From SCGC-AAA252-I15 sp043822165 (lineage in GTDB: Archaea; Altiarchaeota; Altiarchaeia; IMC4; SCGC-AAA252-I15), in the NCBI GenBank assembly GCA_043822165.1, contig JBDRCA010000162.1, positions 1-8,996 on the forward strand: 8,996 nucleotides of DNA, in the 5' to 3' direction. The position numbers and the translations under genes are program-made. Position 1 is the stretch's first letter; each line of letters opens with the position of its first letter. Shown here in pieces: positions 7,432-8,996 of this stretch. A model generated the notes under the pieces. The model worked only from the letters and a program-made list of their open reading frames with translations. It had not been told where the DNA came from and ran no database searches.

Positions 7432-8492
7432 ATTGTTAATGGTATGCTGATGAGATTCCAGCCGATTTGTAGTTGATGTACCCGATTTTTAATGCATATA
7501 TTATTTTCAATAGTGTTGATAGAATTATCAAAGATGTCACATGCAAAGTTGTTTGTAATAATACTATCTTGACATGATATTAAGGCAACATCGTAATTGC
7601 TCGTATCGCTAAAGTTGTTGAAAGTTATATTATGTGAAAAACAACCGAATATCGTACCATCTAAATATACTCCATAAGAGTTGTTATTGAATAAATTATC
7701 GAATACTCGATTGTATATGTGGGGTGTACCATACGAAGAGAATGATATTTCTTCGTTGTTTCTCATTAGAATAGCATAATTATTATCCGTGAATATATTA
7801 TTAGATATGTTCGTATTAGGCTGTTGAGATAATAGAATTCCCCTATCATTTTGTTGGATAATATTATTAATAATCTCAATTTGGTTAAACGCTGAAAAAC
7901 AACCGGGACTGTAAACACAACTTGGCGGATTATGTACAATAATTCCATAGGTGTTGTTTACTATCTTATTATCAGAAATAACAAATTTAGTGTACTCGGG
8001 ATCTCCACCTTCTATACGTATCGCTCTTCTTGACCCCCTGATTGTGAAATTACTGACTTTCACTGTTATGTTAGTAGCAGAATCGATATCAAATGTTCCA
8101 TTGTATATGATAGTTCCTTCCCTATCTTGTCCTTGAAGGTTAACCGATTTAGTTATTGTTACACCCTCATAGGTTCCATTATGCACATAAATGTTGTCAC
8201 TTGGATCTACATTATCCACAGCTGCTTGTATTGTCAGATAGTCGCACCCGGAGTTACAAACCGTTTTATTTTGTGGATAAGGATATAGTGTAGTAGTGGC
8301 AGGGTACAATGTAGTGGTTGTGGTGGGCAGTGTTGTAGTACCTGGATATAATGTAGTAGTAAAGATGCTCGTTGTAGTCTGAAGGATTTCGAATTCGGTC
8401 TTAGTTACCAATACTGATTTTGCATAACCAAGTATAGGAGATACATTAAACAGAAGAAAGCCAGTCACCAGCAAAATAGACAGTCGTTTCAT
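7428..8492 (-). CDS. Secreted right-handed beta-helix (NosD-like) surface protein, C-terminus apparently truncated
   Basis: 354 aa from ATG 8492. A Sec signal peptide comes first (MKRLSILLVTGFLLFNVSPI, cleavage about 20-25), then a Thr-rich linker (about 39-71) with TTTLYP repeats. NQTVC-like NKTVCNSGCDYLTIQAAVDN opens a parallel beta-helix of NosD/PbH1 type (about 95-320), with repeated NN-x-I-x-x-N and YGI(I/Y)V/L turns. Such helices bind or cut polysaccharides or act as surface adhesins; no catalytic residues are obvious here. There are ten N-x-S/T sequons (N75, 105, 131, 141, 148, 179, 228, 270, 288, 293) and eight cysteines, which fits an exported glycoprotein. It ends GWNLISIPLTI, normally the start of a longer C-terminal module in archaeal surface proteins, so it looks cut short, with its stop inside copy A. 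The gene is strongly AT-rich, unlike its neighbours, suggesting transfer. An in-frame GTG at 8507 is an alternative start. Confidence 0.88.
   Translation of the reverse strand: MKRLSILLVTGFLLFNVSPILGYAKSVLVTKTEFEILQTTTSIFTTTLYPGTTTLPTTTTTLYPATTTLYPYPQNKTVCNSGCDYLTIQAAVDNVDPSDNIYVHNGTYEGVTITKSVNLQGQDREGTIIYNGTFDIDSATNITVKVSNFTIRGSRRAIRIEGGDPEYTKFVISDNKIVNNTYGIIVHNPPSCVYSPGCFSAFNQIEIINNIIQQNDRGILLSQQPNTNISNNIFTDNNYAILMRNNEEISFSSYGTPHIYNRVFDNLFNNNSYGVYLDGTIFGCFSHNITFNNFSDTSNYDVALISCQDSIITNNFACDIFDNSINTIENNICIKNRVHQLQIGWNLISIPLTI
8280..8378 (-). repeat. Degenerate coding repeat for the Thr-rich linker
   Basis: Within the beta-helix gene this stretch encodes TTTLYP three times (residues 45-50, 59-64, 66-71 from the ATG) and TTTLP once (52-56). 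On the plus strand it reads as repeated TGTAGTAGT/GGTACAATGTAGT units. Such Thr/Pro linkers usually lift a domain off the cell surface and may be O-glycosylated; copy number could change by slippage. Confidence 0.75.
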
Positions 8493-8545
8493 TCTCAACC
8501 ACACCACTATTATCTACTTGTATTGAGAATTTAATAGTTATAGCA
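8493..8545 (-). promoter_or_regulatory. Probable promoter of the beta-helix gene, with 8-bp inverted repeat
   Basis: On the minus strand CTATTAAATTC (about 8537-8527) is TATA-like and centred about 41 bp before ATG 8492, giving a leader of about 14 nt, or about 26 bp before GTG 8507, which would be leaderless. ATTCTCAA (8491-8498) and TTGAGAAT (8523-8530) are a perfect 8-bp inverted repeat bracketing the predicted transcript start. It could be an operator or a 5' leader hairpin (inference). Confidence 0.45.
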
Positions 8546-8675
8546 CATCCCGTTAATTTTTGAACATTTTCCCATTAACGTTCAGGATCATCGGACTCGC
8601 TCTATCCATATAACTCCAAGCGTGTTATGTTCAAATATTTTCCCGATGTCCTATTACTTAATCAGTTCAGAAACC
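8546..8675. other. AT-rich non-coding spacer with a 7-bp-stem hairpin and repeated motif
   Basis: No coding sequence is seen here. CGTTAAT (8551-8557) and ATTAACG (8574-8580) form a perfect 7-bp inverted repeat with a 16-nt loop. The loop contains TTGAACATTTTCCC, which is echoed by TGTTCAAATATTTTCCC at about 8628-8644 and by TTGAACAT at the start of copy B (8700-8707). Composition resembles the beta-helix gene rather than copy B. Confidence 0.4.
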
Positions 8676-8880
8676 CAAGGCGGCGAGTGAGCATTTCGTT
8701 GAACATAGGGGGCTAAACGAAGCCCCGACCAACGGGAGGGGTTTGGGCGACTGAAAGGAGCCGTTTAGCCCTTGTCCTGCGACCGAGCGAGATTAATATT
8801 TTTTTTTTGTGGTGATCGAGCGAGGCAAGGAGTCCCCGTTTTAGGGGACGACGCAGAGTTGCTCGCGAGCATCATATTAG
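8676..8880. repeat. Structured element copy B (candidate ncRNA or palindromic mobile element)
   Basis: Second copy of the element at 7270-7431, same orientation. It opens CAAGGCGGCGAGTGAGCA (8676-8693). GGGCTAAACG (8710-8719) pairs with CGTTTAGCCC (8762-8771), 10 perfect bp, at the position where copy A has a different paired sequence. AGCCCC (8721-8726) pairs with GGGGTT (8738-8743), including one G/T pair. GTCCCC (8832-8837) pairs with GGGGAC (8844-8849), 6 bp against 4 bp in copy A, with identical flanks GGCAAGGA and GACG. Shared blocks are TTTGGGCGA (8742-8750), GAGCCG (8758-8763), CGACCGAG (8780-8787), CGAGGCAAGGAG (8821-8832), GACGnAGAGT (8850-8859) and GCTCrCGAGC (8861-8870). It carries an insertion of about 25 bases relative to A, including a T10 run at 8799-8808. 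No open frame fits. Confidence 0.7.
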
Positions 8881-8911
8881 GGGTGGGGGGTCGGGGTGTT
8901 GTGGAGGAGGG
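8880..8911 (+). other. G-rich tract, possible G-quadruplex
   Basis: GGGGTGGGGGGTCGGGG (8880-8896) followed after 12 bases by GGG (8909-8911) gives four runs of at least three G, with one long loop. It lies directly after copy B. Folding is inference from the pattern. Confidence 0.4.
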
Positions 8912-8970
8912 TTTACGTCGATGAATTCTTCCGAGTGAAAACCCGCATTGATTTCACGAGTCGACGTAAC
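8912..8970. other. Long nested hairpin at the right edge
   Basis: TTACGTCGA (8913-8921) and TCGACGTAA (8961-8969) are a perfect 9-bp inverted repeat. Inside, GTGAAA (8935-8940) pairs with TTTCAC (8952-8957). The arm TCGATGAATTC resembles TCGACGAATTC in copy A (7300-7308 region), so this may be part of another element cut by the window edge, or a terminator for genes entering from the right. Confidence 0.45.
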
Positions 8971-8996
8971 GGTCTTTGACTGATTTCTTCAAAAAA

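Noticed and set aside
7270..8880. Integron attC sites flanking a gene cassette
   Set aside because: GTTGAAC and GTTCAAC motifs occur, but in the order GTTRRRY then RYYYAAC, the reverse of an attC site, and no integrase is present in the window.
7226..8911. Outer inverted repeat between the C-rich tract after ppdK and the G-rich tract after copy B
   Set aside because: CCCTCC...C8 and G-runs...GGAGGAGGG are partly complementary, but this is low-complexity sequence and needs several gaps.
8913..8996. C-terminus of a minus-strand gene entering from the right edge
   Set aside because: Two frames stay open from the edge (ending at 8954 with ...KKSVKDRYVDS and at 8913), and the first has codons like the main genome, but only 13-27 residues are visible, so neither can be supported.
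1..8996. CRISPR array or transposase gene
   Set aside because: No regularly spaced direct repeats and no open frame resembling a transposase, integrase, reverse transcriptase or Cas protein were seen.

Overview
The window looks like an archaeal chromosome fragment. It encodes an HMf-type histone. AT-rich, TATA-like elements sit 25-40 bp ahead of start codons that lack clear Shine-Dalgarno sequences. It also carries a secreted protein with a Thr-rich TTTLYP linker and many N-glycosylation sequons. A small DPANN-type archaeon would fit the PPDK and the Thr/Pro-linker surface protein, but no marker here fixes the phylum.

Layout: (1) 3-4320 is a cell-surface glycan or lipid-glycan neighbourhood: the end of a GT4 glycosyltransferase (+), a class I SAM methyltransferase (-), a large GT-C-like polytopic membrane protein (+) and a complete GT4 glycosyltransferase (-). 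(2) 4317-4514 is a histone gene whose stop codon overlaps the GT4 start (ATGA), so the two form a small operon. (3) 4578-7220 is pyruvate phosphate dikinase, divergent from the histone across a 63-bp intergenic promoter region and ending in a hairpin/T-tract terminator. (4) 7221-8996 is accessory in character: a strongly AT-rich, secreted, right-handed beta-helix (NosD-like) protein gene on the minus strand lies between two homologous GC-rich structured elements (copy A about 7270-7431, copy B about 8676-8880). A G-rich tract and a long hairpin follow at the right end.

Genes alternate strand almost one by one. Two gene pairs overlap tail to tail (18 and 39 bp), and divergent pairs share 40-63 bp promoter gaps. 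The first six genes share a moderate-to-high GC composition, while the beta-helix gene is about 30-35% GC by eye, suggesting recent acquisition.

The most interesting signal is the A/B pair. Several exact sequence blocks are shared. The helices between them differ in sequence or length but keep pairing (for example TATGCG/CGCATA against CTAAACG/CGTTTAG, and GCCC/GGGC against GTCCCC/GGGGAC). That is what selection on a folded RNA or single-stranded DNA leaves behind. The 3' end of copy A and the 5' start of copy B form a long inverted repeat around the beta-helix gene, and the gene's stop codon lies inside copy A. I do not recognise the element. It may be an undescribed structured ncRNA family or a palindromic mobile/cassette boundary element.
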